A DNA stretch of 64,000 nucleotides, taken from assembly GCF_030408555.1 (NCBI RefSeq), contig NZ_CP047048.1, positions 558,001-622,000 of the forward strand, written 5' to 3'. Source of the DNA: Corynebacterium aurimucosum. Lineage in GTDB: Bacteria > Actinomycetota > Actinomycetes > Mycobacteriales > Mycobacteriaceae. A program made the position numbers and the translations under genes. The stretch's first letter is position 1. Every line of letters begins with the position of its first letter. The notes under the pieces are model-generated. The model worked only from the letters and a program-made list of their open reading frames with translations. It was not told the DNA's origin and made no database searches. Of the stretch, positions 38,205 through 46,670 are shown in pieces.

Positions 38205-38486
38205 TTAAGCGGCTTTATCTGGAGCGTTGGCTAGCCAGCCGAGGTTGTAAAGGAAGAGTTCAACCTCTGTGAGATCCTCTTCGCTGGGAAAGGAGTTGGT
38301 CAGCGCCGCGTAGGACTCTTCGATGTCGGTGCGGGTGGCTGGGACGAGGCCGTGCTTGTGCAGATCTTCGGCGATCTGCGATACCAGCGGCGCCGGGTGC
38401 ACCGTGTCAAGGTTGATTCCGGTGGCACTCTTGAATTCGTTAGTGATGGCGGAAAGGAATCCGGTCAGGGTATTCATTTGGCTCAC
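38205..38486 (-). CDS. Hypothetical 93-residue protein upstream of the bgl operon
   Basis: MSQMNTLTGFLSAITNEFKS start, behind AGAGAGGTGAG in good spacing. Predicted all helical, acidic, no signal peptide or membrane segment. Residues about 25-55 (VHPAPLVSQIAEDLHKHGLVPATRTDIEESYAAL) hold most of the ordered helix pattern. I do not recognise it. It is transcribed in the same direction as bglF but is separated by the palindrome and the RAT, so probably independent. A predicted promoter may lie in the TA-rich gap above 38500 but was not defined. Confidence 0.6.
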   Translation of the reverse strand: MSQMNTLTGFLSAITNEFKSATGINLDTVHPAPLVSQIAEDLHKHGLVPATRTDIEESYAALTNSFPSEEDLTEVELFLYNLGWLANAPDKAA

Positions 38487-38637
38487 CTCTCTATTTCTTG
38501 TCGTAATGATGCGGCCGTCCGCATCATGGGGTTAAACCAACTATATAGGTAAAGTTCTCTAAAAGCTAGCTTTCGTTCACGGCGAGTTAACTTTCAGTTA
38601 ACCTAGCGCGAAATATGAGGTGAGAAACGAGCGCCTT

Positions 38638-40140
38638 TTAAGCCTCAATGGGCAGCCAGGCGTAGCCATAGGGCCCGAGCTCCACAGGGCCTAGGTCGAC
38701 GGTCTGATCCGTGAAGTTGTGCAGGCACAACAACTCACCGCGCTGGAATCCCAGAACGCCCGTCTGACCGGTTTCCACGGCTTCGAAAGGTGCGGTGCCG
38801 AGTTCCGGATGTGCCTTACGCTGCTGGATTAGACCGCGGAGGCTGTGGAGGAGCGAGGAGTCGTCGGCAAGCTGCTCTTTCACTGAGACCCCTACGCCGC
38901 CGACGATGGGACGGCGCGGGTGAGCGGATGTAGTGAAACCTGCGCCCTCACCGGGCTCCCATTGCATGGGCGTGCGCACGGCATCGCGGTCGGGCAATTC
39001 GGGGGCATCGTTCATACCAATCTCATCGCCGTAATACAGGAAGGGCGCACCCGGCAGAGTCATGAGAAGTGAATAAAAAAGCTCAATCTTGCGGTAATCA
39101 TTGCCCAACAGCGGCGCGAGGCGCCGCGCGATGCCCACGTGGGCGCGCATCTGCTCATCCGGCAGGTAGTGCTCGTACATGATGGCGCGCTGGTCCTCGT
39201 CGACCATTTCTAGGGTCAGCTCGTCGTGGTTGCGCAGGAAGGTGCCCCACTGACAACCCTGGGGAAGCTCCGGAAGCTCCGCCATGATGTCGTAGACCGG
39301 TGTGGCGTCCCCCAGCGCGAGGGCTTGGTAAAGCCGCGGCATCACTGGGAAGTTGAACACCATGTGGAAGCGATTGCCCGTGCCATAAAACTCCATGGTT
39401 TCTTCGGGCGGCTGGTTAGCCTCCGCGATCATGATGGCCTCGGGGTAATTCTCGTCGATGAAGGCGCGGACCTTCTCCACAAACTCGACCGTCTCCGGCA
39501 GAGACTCGCCGCCCACCCCATCACGCTCGTACAGGTAGGCGATGGCATCGAGGCGGAAGCCGTCCACGCCCTTATCTAGCCAGAAGGAAAGAATCTTGAA
39601 TACTTCCTCGTGGACCTTCGGGTTGTCGTAGTTTAGGTCCGGCTGGTGTGAGTAGAAGCGGTGGAAGTAGTACTGCTTGCGCTCCGGGTCCCATGCCCAA
39701 TTCGAGGTTTCCGTATCGGTGAAGATAATGCGGATCTCGGGGTAGCGCAGGGGATCATCGCCCCACACGTAATAGTCGCCGTAAGGGCCTTCCGGATCGG
39801 TGCGGGAGGCCTGGAACCACGGATGAACGGTAGAGGTGTGGTTGAAAGCCAAATCCGTCATGAGGCGCATGCCACGAGCGTGAAGTTCGGTGACGAGCTC
39901 GTCAAAGTCTTCCATCGTGCCGTAGTCAGGGTGAATGGAGTAGTAGTCGGCGATGTCATAGCCGTCATCGCGCAGCGGGGAGGGATAGAAGGGGGAGAGC
40001 CACAGGCAGTCCACTCCGAGCCACTTGAGGTAATCCAGCTTCTCAATAACTCCACGTAGCGTGCCAACGCCTTCGCCGTGGGTGTCCTTGTACGAGCCCA
40101 CGAGGGCCTGGTAGAAAATGGCGTTATCGTGCCAGGTCAT
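38638..40140 (-). CDS. Trehalose synthase-like GH13 alpha-glucosyl isomerase/hydrolase
   Basis: 500 residues from ATG 40140 (AAGGATCTCC upstream; overlaps the stop of the small membrane gene as ATGA). GH13 conserved regions: DLAFNHTS (I), GFRLDAIA with nucleophile Asp (II), IAEANQP with Glu (III) and FLRNHDELTLE (IV). The TreS-like pattern 'FYQALVGSYKDTHGEGVGTLRG' and 'YPEIRIIFTDTETSNWAWDPERKQYYFHRF' is strong. TreS interconverts maltose and trehalose. No maltokinase domain is attached. Its position at the end of a sugar-import operon suggests it processes the imported disaccharide, most likely trehalose or maltose. Confidence 0.85.
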   Translation of the reverse strand: MTWHDNAIFYQALVGSYKDTHGEGVGTLRGVIEKLDYLKWLGVDCLWLSPFYPSPLRDDGYDIADYYSIHPDYGTMEDFDELVTELHARGMRLMTDLAFNHTSTVHPWFQASRTDPEGPYGDYYVWGDDPLRYPEIRIIFTDTETSNWAWDPERKQYYFHRFYSHQPDLNYDNPKVHEEVFKILSFWLDKGVDGFRLDAIAYLYERDGVGGESLPETVEFVEKVRAFIDENYPEAIMIAEANQPPEETMEFYGTGNRFHMVFNFPVMPRLYQALALGDATPVYDIMAELPELPQGCQWGTFLRNHDELTLEMVDEDQRAIMYEHYLPDEQMRAHVGIARRLAPLLGNDYRKIELFYSLLMTLPGAPFLYYGDEIGMNDAPELPDRDAVRTPMQWEPGEGAGFTTSAHPRRPIVGGVGVSVKEQLADDSSLLHSLRGLIQQRKAHPELGTAPFEAVETGQTGVLGFQRGELLCLHNFTDQTVDLGPVELGPYGYAWLPIEA

Positions 40141-40322
40141 CGGAGATCCTTCCGTTTGGCCCGCCACAGCAGAAACTCCGCCAGGCACAGCGCGCCCGCC
40201 AGGAGCCCCGGCCAGATGGCGGGGGAGGGGTGAAAAAGATTGAGGACTGCTTGCACCAGCGCTAGGAAGGCAAAGAAGCCAACGAATCCCAGCGCGGTGT
40301 CCCATAGCAGTTCACGGCGCAT
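40137..40322 (-). CDS. Small membrane protein of the sugar ABC operon
   Basis: 61 residues with two hydrophobic helices (ALGFVGFFAFLALVQAVLNLF, AIWPGLLAGALCLAEFLLW) and a basic tail. It overlaps the permease stop (one base) upstream and the TreS-like start downstream. C. glutamicum has comparable small membrane proteins in sugar ABC operons (MusI is required for maltose uptake; a small ORF sits in the tus trehalose locus), so an accessory role in transport is inferred. Confidence 0.7.
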   Translation of the reverse strand: MRRELLWDTALGFVGFFAFLALVQAVLNLFHPSPAIWPGLLAGALCLAEFLLWRAKRKDLR

Positions 40323-41143
40323 TAAGCCTTGACACCTCCGGCGGTGAGGCCGGCGACGATGCGGTGCTGGAAGATGAGCACCATGATGATGAGCGGAACC
40401 GTTACCAGCGCGCCCGCGGCCATGGTGGCGGCATAGGGGTACTCGAAGGCCGAGGGGCCCGAGAAACGCGCGATAGCCACGGTCACCGGCTCAGTAGCAG
40501 TGGTGGATAGCTGCTTGGCCAGCATGAACTCGTTCCACGTTGTGATGAAAGCGATGATGGCGGTGGTAAACAGCGCGGGCGCGGCCAGGGGCAGGAGCAC
40601 GAGGCGGAAAGCTTGACCGCGGGAAGCGCCGTCCACGCGGGCAGCTTCCTCCAGCTCCCAGGGCAGCTGACGGAAGAAGCTCAGCAGCGTGTAGACAGTC
40701 AGGGGCAGCGCGAAGGAGATATTCGGAATGATCATCGCGCGGTAGGTGCCAATCCACTCGAGGTTGCCAAAGAGCTGGAAGAGCGGGGTCACCAACGCGA
40801 TGGCCGGGAACATCGAGGCGGCCAGGATGATGCCGGTGACGATACCTTTTCCAGGGAAGTCGTAGCGAGCTAGCGCATAGGCGGTGAACACGCCGATGAG
40901 GACTGCGACAGCGGTCGTGGCTAGGGAGATAAGCAAAGAGTTCCCCAGTGCGTTGAGGAAGTCATTGCCCTTGTCTGTTGCCAGTGCATCCCGGAAGTTG
41001 TCCAAGGTCACGTGCGTGGGCCACGGGGTGGTGTCGAAGGTATGGGACTTGTGCCGCAAGGCGGTGACAACCATCCAGTAGAAGGGCGCGAGCCCCCAGA
41101 ACATGATGAAGAGGATGCCGAGGTAGTGGCCAAGCTTTTTCAT
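40322..41143 (-). CDS. Sugar ABC transporter permease (TusG/SugB-like)
   Basis: 273 residues with six predicted membrane helices. The cytoplasmic EAA loop is ELEEAARVDGASRGQAFRLVLLPLAAP (about residues 178-205), which docks on the ATPase. MalG-type family. It overlaps the upstream permease by four bases (ATGA-type) and its stop overlaps the start of the small membrane protein, so the operon is tightly coupled. With the neighbouring genes it should import an alpha-glucoside disaccharide, most likely trehalose by synteny with the tus operon. Confidence 0.92.
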   Translation of the reverse strand: MKKLGHYLGILFIMFWGLAPFYWMVVTALRHKSHTFDTTPWPTHVTLDNFRDALATDKGNDFLNALGNSLLISLATTAVAVLIGVFTAYALARYDFPGKGIVTGIILAASMFPAIALVTPLFQLFGNLEWIGTYRAMIIPNISFALPLTVYTLLSFFRQLPWELEEAARVDGASRGQAFRLVLLPLAAPALFTTAIIAFITTWNEFMLAKQLSTTATEPVTVAIARFSGPSAFEYPYAATMAAGALVTVPLIIMVLIFQHRIVAGLTAGGVKA

Positions 41144-42117
41144 GACTTCTTCTCCTTCTTCTGGCGAGCAGTACCGGAGATATCAGCGCCGAGGAAGCGG
41201 ACGAGGATGAACGCGACGGTGAAGATAAGCAGGAAGATGAGTGTGGACAGCGCGGAGGCTGAGTTGAAGTGGCCCTGGCGCATGTCTTCCACCACCAGCT
41301 GGGAAATGGTGGCCGTCGGCGCGTTGGAGGAAGCGGAGATCATGATGACCGGCAGGTCGTACATACGCAGCGCATCCAGCGTGCGGAAGAGGATGGCCAC
41401 CATGAGTGCTGGCCGCACCAGTGGCAGGGTGATGGTGAAGAAGGTTTGGATACGCGAGGCGCCGTCCACGCGTGCTGCGTCATAGACATCGCGCGGAATC
41501 ATCTGCAGGCCTGCCAGGATGAGCAGTGCCATGAACGGGGCGGTCTTCCACACATCAGCGATAATCACCGCGAGGCGGGCATAGAACGGGTCCGTGGTCC
41601 ATGCGATGCGCGAGCCGATGAGCGCGTTAACGATGCCATCCGGTGCAAACATGAACTGCCATAGCTTCGCGGTGACTGCGGTGGGAATGGCCCAGGGAAC
41701 CAGCACCGCCGCGCGCACGAGGCCGCGACCGCGGTATTCGCCGTTCATCACCAGCGCCATGAACATGCCCAAAATCGTTTCCAGGGTCACCGTGACCACG
41801 GTGAAAAAGAGCGTGATCTTAAGTGCCGGCCAGAAATCAGTAGCGATGACGCCATCCGGGCACGTGCTGGCCTGGCCGGTGGCAGACATGCAGCGATTAG
41901 TGATCCAGTACAGGTAGTTCTCGAGGCCTGCGAATGCGCCTTCCTCGAATACACCCGTGGTCGGGTTAAGCCGCTTGTTGCCCTGGAAGGACAACATCAC
42001 AGCGCGCACGATGGGATAGCCGATGACCACGGCCAGCGCTATCAGCGCCGGCGCGATGAGCGCAGCAACGCGCAGATACTGTCTGCGGGGCTGCGCGGTA
42101 GGCGGTGCTCCAGCCAT
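41140..42117 (-). CDS. Sugar ABC transporter permease (TusF/SugA-like)
   Basis: 325 residues from ATG 42117 (AAAGGCAGG upstream; the longer frame upstream would run through the leader hairpin). MalF-type: six helices, and an EAA motif VYDAARVDGASRIQTFFTITLPLVRPAL in the cytoplasmic loop (about residues 212-240). Forms the membrane channel with the permease encoded next. The 197-bp gap before it holds a stem-loop that probably lowers its expression relative to the binding protein. Confidence 0.92.
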   Translation of the reverse strand: MAGAPPTAQPRRQYLRVAALIAPALIALAVVIGYPIVRAVMLSFQGNKRLNPTTGVFEEGAFAGLENYLYWITNRCMSATGQASTCPDGVIATDFWPALKITLFFTVVTVTLETILGMFMALVMNGEYRGRGLVRAAVLVPWAIPTAVTAKLWQFMFAPDGIVNALIGSRIAWTTDPFYARLAVIIADVWKTAPFMALLILAGLQMIPRDVYDAARVDGASRIQTFFTITLPLVRPALMVAILFRTLDALRMYDLPVIMISASSNAPTATISQLVVEDMRQGHFNSASALSTLIFLLIFTVAFILVRFLGADISGTARQKKEKKS

Positions 42118-42257
42118 GCGGTGCCTGCCTTTCTGATTTATAGGGGAGGGGGTTATCGGGGGTTGGGGAAAATCATAGCGGGTGGCGTAGACATCCTCTG
42201 GACATCCTCTGCGCGCGAGCACCTTGATGCCCATTGGTTTAAATCCAGATCAAAGAA

Positions 42258-42297
42258 GGAGGCGCGGGCAAGTCACGTGGACTTACTCGCGCCCCCA
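42258..42297 (-). promoter_or_regulatory. Stem-loop between the binding protein and permease genes
   Basis: On the minus strand GGGGGCGCG and CGCGCCTCC pair as the outer stem with AGTAAGTC/GACTTGC inside and an ACGT loop. No long U-run, only CTTCTTTG. This site is typical for differential expression in binding-protein-dependent operons. Confidence 0.65.
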
Positions 42298-42313
42298 TTT
42301 CACGCTGGGAAGA

Positions 42314-43603
42314 TTAACCCTGGGAGGCTGCCTCGATGGCGGCCTTCATGTCCTTCGTAGCGTCATCGACGGACTTGTCAGCGGTCAGAGCCGCGTAGGC
42401 GTTATCCTGCACGGCCTTGGAGATGGCGGTGTAGAACGGGGAGACCGGACGCGGCGCGGCGTTCTCCAAGGACTCCTTGAGAGCCGGAAGGTACGGGAAC
42501 TCCTCGACGAGGGACTCATCGTCGTAGATGGAGGCCAGTACCGGCGGGAAGGAAGCCTCAGCGAAGGACTTCTGGTTCTCCTCGTTGATGATGAACTTCA
42601 TGAAGTCCAGGGCCGTAGCCTTGTGCTCGGAGTTGATGTTGATGCCGTTGTTGTAGCCACCGAGGGTGGAGACACCGACTCCGTCCTTGCCCACCAGCGG
42701 CTGGACTTCAAACTTCACGCCAGCCTCTTCGGCATTGGTGTACATGTACGGCCAGTTGATGGCAAAAGCGGTCTTGCCCTCAGTGAACGCGAGGTTGGTC
42801 TCCTCCTCCGTTGTGGCGGTGGAGTCCTTGGAGATGGTGCCGTCTTCGTAGGCGTCGACAAGCGCCTGCAGGCCTTCCTTGGCCTCGTCGGAGTCAACAG
42901 CGACGTTGCCCTCATCATCCAAGATGGAGCCGCCCCAGCCCTCGATGAAGCCGGCGGTGTTGACGGTGAGGCCCTCGTACTGCTTGAGCTGCGTGGTCAG
43001 GCAGGAAGCATCATCCTTGAGAGCCTCGCAGGCAGAAGCGATGTCTGCGAACTTCTCCGGAGCCTTGTCCGCCAACTCAGTGTTGCGGAAGAGCAGCTGG
43101 CCGTTGGTGTTCTGCGGCAGCGCGTAGAGGGTGTCGTTGTAGGTGGCGGACTCCACGGTGGGCTCCAGCAGTCCGGAGGTGTCCACCTCAAGGTTACCGG
43201 TTAGCGGTGCCAGCCACTGGTTAGCGGCGAAGTCCGCGGTCCAGACCACGTCCAGCGCCATGACGTCGTAGTCGGAGTTGCCCGCCTGCAGGGACTGCAC
43301 GAGGGTCTCGCGCTGAGCGTCGGCCTCGCCGGCGAGCTCCTTGAGCTCGACCTTCTCATCTGGGTGCTCGGCGTTCCATGCCTCGATGATGGGCGTGATC
43401 TTGTCGGTATCGTTTTTGCCCATGGCGAAGGTGATGGGGCCGCGGCCGTCACCATCAGTCGAGGAGGCATCGGAGCCAGTGCTTGACGACGATCCCTCGT
43501 CGCTCGAGGAGCAACCCGCCAAGGTCAGTGCGAGTGCAGCGGTGGTGACGACAACGCCGCGGCGGACAGAACGCAGCGAGCTGGGGAGGAAGGGCTTCTT
43601 CAT
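42314..43603 (-). CDS. ABC transporter sugar-binding lipoprotein (TusE/LpqY-like)
   Basis: 429 residues from ATG 43603 (AAAGGTGA upstream). Lipoprotein signal peptide MKKPFLPSSLRSVRRGVVVT, hydrophobic core, then lipobox LTLAGC-SSS with Cys as the lipid site (residue about 30), followed by a Ser-rich linker. Extracellular solute-binding protein family 1 fold: PITFAMGKNDTDKITPIIEAWN, DYDVMALDVVWTADFAANQWLAPL, and 'GGYNNGININSEHKATALDFMKFI'. It captures the sugar outside the cell and delivers it to the two permeases downstream. Confidence 0.93.
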   Translation of the reverse strand: MKKPFLPSSLRSVRRGVVVTTAALALTLAGCSSSDEGSSSSTGSDASSTDGDGRGPITFAMGKNDTDKITPIIEAWNAEHPDEKVELKELAGEADAQRETLVQSLQAGNSDYDVMALDVVWTADFAANQWLAPLTGNLEVDTSGLLEPTVESATYNDTLYALPQNTNGQLLFRNTELADKAPEKFADIASACEALKDDASCLTTQLKQYEGLTVNTAGFIEGWGGSILDDEGNVAVDSDEAKEGLQALVDAYEDGTISKDSTATTEEETNLAFTEGKTAFAINWPYMYTNAEEAGVKFEVQPLVGKDGVGVSTLGGYNNGININSEHKATALDFMKFIINEENQKSFAEASFPPVLASIYDDESLVEEFPYLPALKESLENAAPRPVSPFYTAISKAVQDNAYAALTADKSVDDATKDMKAAIEAASQG

Positions 43604-43728
43604 TGAATATTCACCTTTCGGAAAACTTCTGATGACTACAAAATAGGGGATCATCCCCACACTGCACGTGGTTTTGGCTTTTAATTCACTTCAAACGGGG
43701 GTGAAATCACCCCTGTCCGTGGTGTTTC

Positions 43729-44718
43729 TTAAGCCTCAATACGCTGGCCGGTCTCCGGATCGAAGCGGTGAGCCTCGCGGGGGTTAAAGGTCAGCACGAC
43801 GTTCTCACCACGCTGCGGAACGTTGTCGCTCGCGCGGGCGACGAAGCGCTGCTCGCCCACCATGACGTAGACGAAGGACTCAGAGCCCAGCTCTTCCACG
43901 AACTCCACCGTGCCTTGGAAGCCAATCGGCCCCTTATTGATGAACATTTTTTCCGGGCGAACGCCGACGCGTCCGCCGTTGTAGTCGAAGATGTTCATCG
44001 CGGGGGAACCGATGAAACCGGCGACGAATTCGTTAGCGGGAGCGTCGTAGAGCTCGCGCGGTGGCGCGACTTGCTGCAGAACACCGTCCTTGAGCACGGC
44101 CACGCGGTCACCCATGGTCATGGCCTCCACCTGGTCGTGGGTGACGTAGACAGTGGTGGTGCCGAGACGCTGTTGGAGGCTGGCCAGCTCCGCGCGGGTT
44201 TGCACGCGCAGCTTAGCGTCGAGGTTAGACAGGGGCTCATCCATGAGGAAGGCCTTCGGCTCGCGCACGATGGCGCGGCCCATGGCCACGCGCTGACGCT
44301 GACCACCGGAGAGGTCTTTGGGCTTGCGCTGCAGGTACTCCGTCAGCCCAAGGGTCTTCGCTGCTTCTTCTACTTTGGCTTTGATTTCAGCCTTGGGCAT
44401 CTTGGCCAGCTTGAGGGCGAAGCCCATGTTCTGGGCAACGGTGAGGTGCGGGTAGAGCGCGTAGTTCTGGAAGACCATGGCGATATCGCGATCGCCTGGC
44501 TCAAGGCCCGTGACGTCTTTGCCGTCAATAAGGATGCGGCCGCTGGAGACCGGCTCCAGCCCCGCGAGGGCGCGCAGGGTGGTGGACTTACCGCAGCCGG
44601 ACGGGCCGACGAGGACTAGAAACTCGCCGTCCGCAATCTCGAGATTGAGGTCTTTGACCGTGGGGTTCTCGGCACGGGGATAGGTGATGCCGACGTTCTC
44701 AAAAGTGACCTTTGCCAT
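43729..44718 (-). CDS. Sugar ABC transporter ATP-binding protein (UgpC/MsiK/TusK type)
   Basis: 329 residues. Walker A GPSGCGKSTT (about residues 38-47), Q-loop VFQNYALYP, signature LSGGQRQRVAMGRAIV (about 135), Walker B AFLMDEPLSNLDAK (about 156) and H-loop YVTHDQVEAM. C-terminal MalK-type TOBE/OB region (GRVGVRPEKMF ...). Because it sits at the head of the operon, it may serve just this importer, although MsiK-type ATPases can serve several. Divergent from the lipoprotein gene at 44767, with 48 bp between starts. Confidence 0.95.
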   Translation of the reverse strand: MAKVTFENVGITYPRAENPTVKDLNLEIADGEFLVLVGPSGCGKSTTLRALAGLEPVSSGRILIDGKDVTGLEPGDRDIAMVFQNYALYPHLTVAQNMGFALKLAKMPKAEIKAKVEEAAKTLGLTEYLQRKPKDLSGGQRQRVAMGRAIVREPKAFLMDEPLSNLDAKLRVQTRAELASLQQRLGTTTVYVTHDQVEAMTMGDRVAVLKDGVLQQVAPPRELYDAPANEFVAGFIGSPAMNIFDYNGGRVGVRPEKMFINKGPIGFQGTVEFVEELGSESFVYVMVGEQRFVARASDNVPQRGENVVLTFNPREAHRFDPETGQRIEA

Positions 44719-44766
44719 GGATTCACACTAGCACCTGGCGGTGCGTGCATTAGGCTGGAATTTGTT

Positions 44767-45423
44767 ATGAAGAAGTTCGCTCCACTCCTCGCACTGCTCT
44801 TGGTCGGTTGCTCCAGTACGGAATCCGCCGAGTCCTTTGCGCCACTGACAACCGTTTCTACTGGGACTGCTGATGCGTCTTCAGCGCCTTCGGAGACTAC
44901 GACGGAGTCATTGACCTCCACTACCAAATCTTCTTCGGAAGAGCCTTCCCCGACGATGCCCTCGAAGGAGTCCGCGACATCGCCGACGACTTCGGCTGCA
45001 GAGACGCAGCGCGATACCGTGTTCCGCGCTATTTTTGCCGATACTGTCGACGCATCTGACGTCCGCTCACAGTTGGTGGACAATGGCCACGTGAATCGCT
45101 CCACCATGCGTGCCAGCATGAAGGGGATGGGCCTGGATGTCTCGGATTCGGAATTGCAAGAGTACGGCGAGTGGGTTTGTGAATGGGTTACCCCAGCAAC
45201 TCGCTATGTGCTGGTGACTGAAGGGAAGCCGGACAGCCTTGGGGCACAAGACCGCGCTGATTACGACAAGTTGATCGGGGATACTGTTTCTTTCCTGGCA
45301 GATACGCGGCAGATCACCGTCACGCCTGAGCAGGTCACCCATGCGTTGCCGCAGGCGGTGCTGACTACCTGTCTTGACGATGCTACTGCCCGCACAATTC
45401 TGGCCAATCCGGATTACTTTTAG
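44767..45423 (+). CDS. Hypothetical lipoprotein
   Basis: 218 residues with a short lipoprotein signal: MKKFAPLLALLLVGC, lipobox LLVG-C at Cys15, then a Thr/Ser/Pro-rich stretch to about residue 80. The C-terminal ~130 residues are helical (TRYVLVTEGKPDS, ITVTPEQVTHALPQAVLTTC) and contain two Cys (CEW and TTC-L) that may form a disulphide; the pattern recalls short secreted DUF732-like domains but I cannot assign it firmly. Likely membrane-anchored, outer face. It lies 42 bp before birA on the same strand. Confidence 0.7.
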   Translation: MKKFAPLLALLLVGCSSTESAESFAPLTTVSTGTADASSAPSETTTESLTSTTKSSSEEPSPTMPSKESATSPTTSAAETQRDTVFRAIFADTVDASDVRSQLVDNGHVNRSTMRASMKGMGLDVSDSELQEYGEWVCEWVTPATRYVLVTEGKPDSLGAQDRADYDKLIGDTVSFLADTRQITVTPEQVTHALPQAVLTTCLDDATARTILANPDYF

Positions 45424-45465
45424 TTACTTCGAGGCGGCAGTGATCCGGCGGGTAACCTAGGGTGC

Positions 45466-46386
45466 ATGACTGCACTTGATATGGACCGAATCCGCGAGGC
45501 GCTGAGCGAAGACTTCGCTGTTATCGATTACACCGAGTCCACTGGCTCCACCAATACCGATCTCATGCAGGCCGGCAAGGTGGCTGATGGCACCGTTTTG
45601 CTGGCTAATGAGCAGGTTGCCGGTAAGGGCCGATTGGGCCGTCAGTGGGTGAGCCCGGCTGGTTCGCAGCTCATCTTTTCCGTTCTCATCCTTCCGGATT
45701 CGTTGGATCACCTCGGTACTTTGCCGCTAGCTGCCGGCTTGGCCGTGACTGATTCCGTAGAGGGTGCGGTACTCAAGTGGCCGAATGACGTGCACATCGA
45801 TGGTAAGAAGCTGTGCGGTATCCTCGCCGAGGCTGGTCCAGTGGGCGAGGCCTTCAAATCTGCTCCGAAGACGGAAGTTTCCAAGGCTGAAATCAACAAG
45901 GCAGAGATCAACAAGGCAGAGATCAACAAGGCAGAGATCAACAAGGCAGAGATCAATAAGGCAGAGATCAACAAAGCCGAGGTCAGTAAAGCTGAAATCG
46001 CCCCCAAGACCCAGTCTGCGAACCCGCCTTCAGCCCGCGTGGTCGTGGGCATGGGCATCAACGTCACCCTGACCCGCGAGGAACTGCCCATCGAGGCCGC
46101 GACATCGCTCGCGCTCGAAGGCCTTGAGACCGACCGCACGCAGCTGGCCATCACCGTGCTGAAGAACCTGCGTCGCCGCATTACCCAGTGGGAGCAGCAG
46201 GACCCACAGCTTTTGGCTGATTACCGTAAGGTGTGTTCTTCCATCGGGCAGGAAGTCCGCCTCGAAGCCCCGGCCGGCGACGTCATCGGCACCGTCGAGG
46301 GCGTGGCCGATGATGGCCGCATCAACGTTGGCGGCGAGTATTACTCCGCGGGTGATGTCATCCACCTGCGCCCGGCTGATAATTAG
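45466..46386 (+). CDS. birA: Biotin--[acetyl-CoA-carboxylase] ligase with pentapeptide-repeat insert
   Basis: 306 residues; BirA monofunctional class with no HTH. Catalytic loop EQVAGKGRLGRQW (GKGRLGRxW, about residues 48-58), substrate strands LKWPNDVHIDGKKLCGILAE (about 103-123) and VVVGMGINV (about 190), plus the C-terminal SH3-like part. Between the two core strands, residues about 136-178 form TEVSK, six AEINK copies, AEVSK and AEIAPK, a low-complexity insert in a loop where ordinary BirA has a short turn. The enzyme biotinylates Lys of AccBC and Pyc. The insert is in frame and the core looks intact, so it should fold. Confidence 0.93.
   Translation: MTALDMDRIREALSEDFAVIDYTESTGSTNTDLMQAGKVADGTVLLANEQVAGKGRLGRQWVSPAGSQLIFSVLILPDSLDHLGTLPLAAGLAVTDSVEGAVLKWPNDVHIDGKKLCGILAEAGPVGEAFKSAPKTEVSKAEINKAEINKAEINKAEINKAEINKAEINKAEVSKAEIAPKTQSANPPSARVVVGMGINVTLTREELPIEAATSLALEGLETDRTQLAITVLKNLRRRITQWEQQDPQLLADYRKVCSSIGQEVRLEAPAGDVIGTVEGVADDGRINVGGEYYSAGDVIHLRPADN
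45871..45999 (+). repeat. 15-bp minisatellite in birA encoding AEINK units
   Basis: Consecutive 15-bp units, GCAGAGATCAACAAG in four nearly exact copies (45901-45960) with flanking diverged copies: ACGGAAGTTTCCAAG (45871), GCTGAAATCAACAAG (45886), GCAGAGATCAACAAA (45961), GCCGAGGTCAGTAAA (45976) and GCTGAAATC (45991). Length change in units of 15 bp would keep the frame. Confidence 0.92.
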
Positions 46387-46465
46387 TCGCCCGCGCTGCG
46401 TGGCGTCTAAGCGTCGACCGGCGAGGCCCCATAGAAGACGCCGTGCTCGACACATGGCGCTATTC

Positions 46466-46583
46466 AAAAGGCGTCTGTCAGAAGGCATCAGTCAAAAGGC
46501 GTCTTTGGGGGCAAAGACACCTTTTGGACGCCTCCACATGGCGTTTTCAGGGGCAAAGACGCCTTTTGACTGACGCCTTTTAG
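46466..46583. repeat. 14-nt-unit repeat cluster with two hairpins (AAAAGGC family)
   Basis: Between birA and the PH-domain gene: consecutive units AAAAGGCGTCTGTC, AGAAGGCATCAGTC, AAAAGGCGTCTTTG (46466-46507). Then the hairpin arm AAAAGGCGTCTTTG (46494-46507) pairs with CAAAGACACCTTTT (46512-46525) across GGGG; a second hairpin is GGCGT/ACGCC near 46540-46564, ending in CTTTTGACTGACGCCTTTT. Same family as 21100-21215, 56344-56437 and 57538-57627. May also act as a terminator after birA. Confidence 0.7.
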
Positions 46584-46670
46584 GAAATGCCATGTGCGAA
46601 GCCTTGGCTGGGCCTGCAAGGCCTAGGACGTGACGTCCTCTTGCCTGGACGGCGGGAGCAGGCAGGTACC

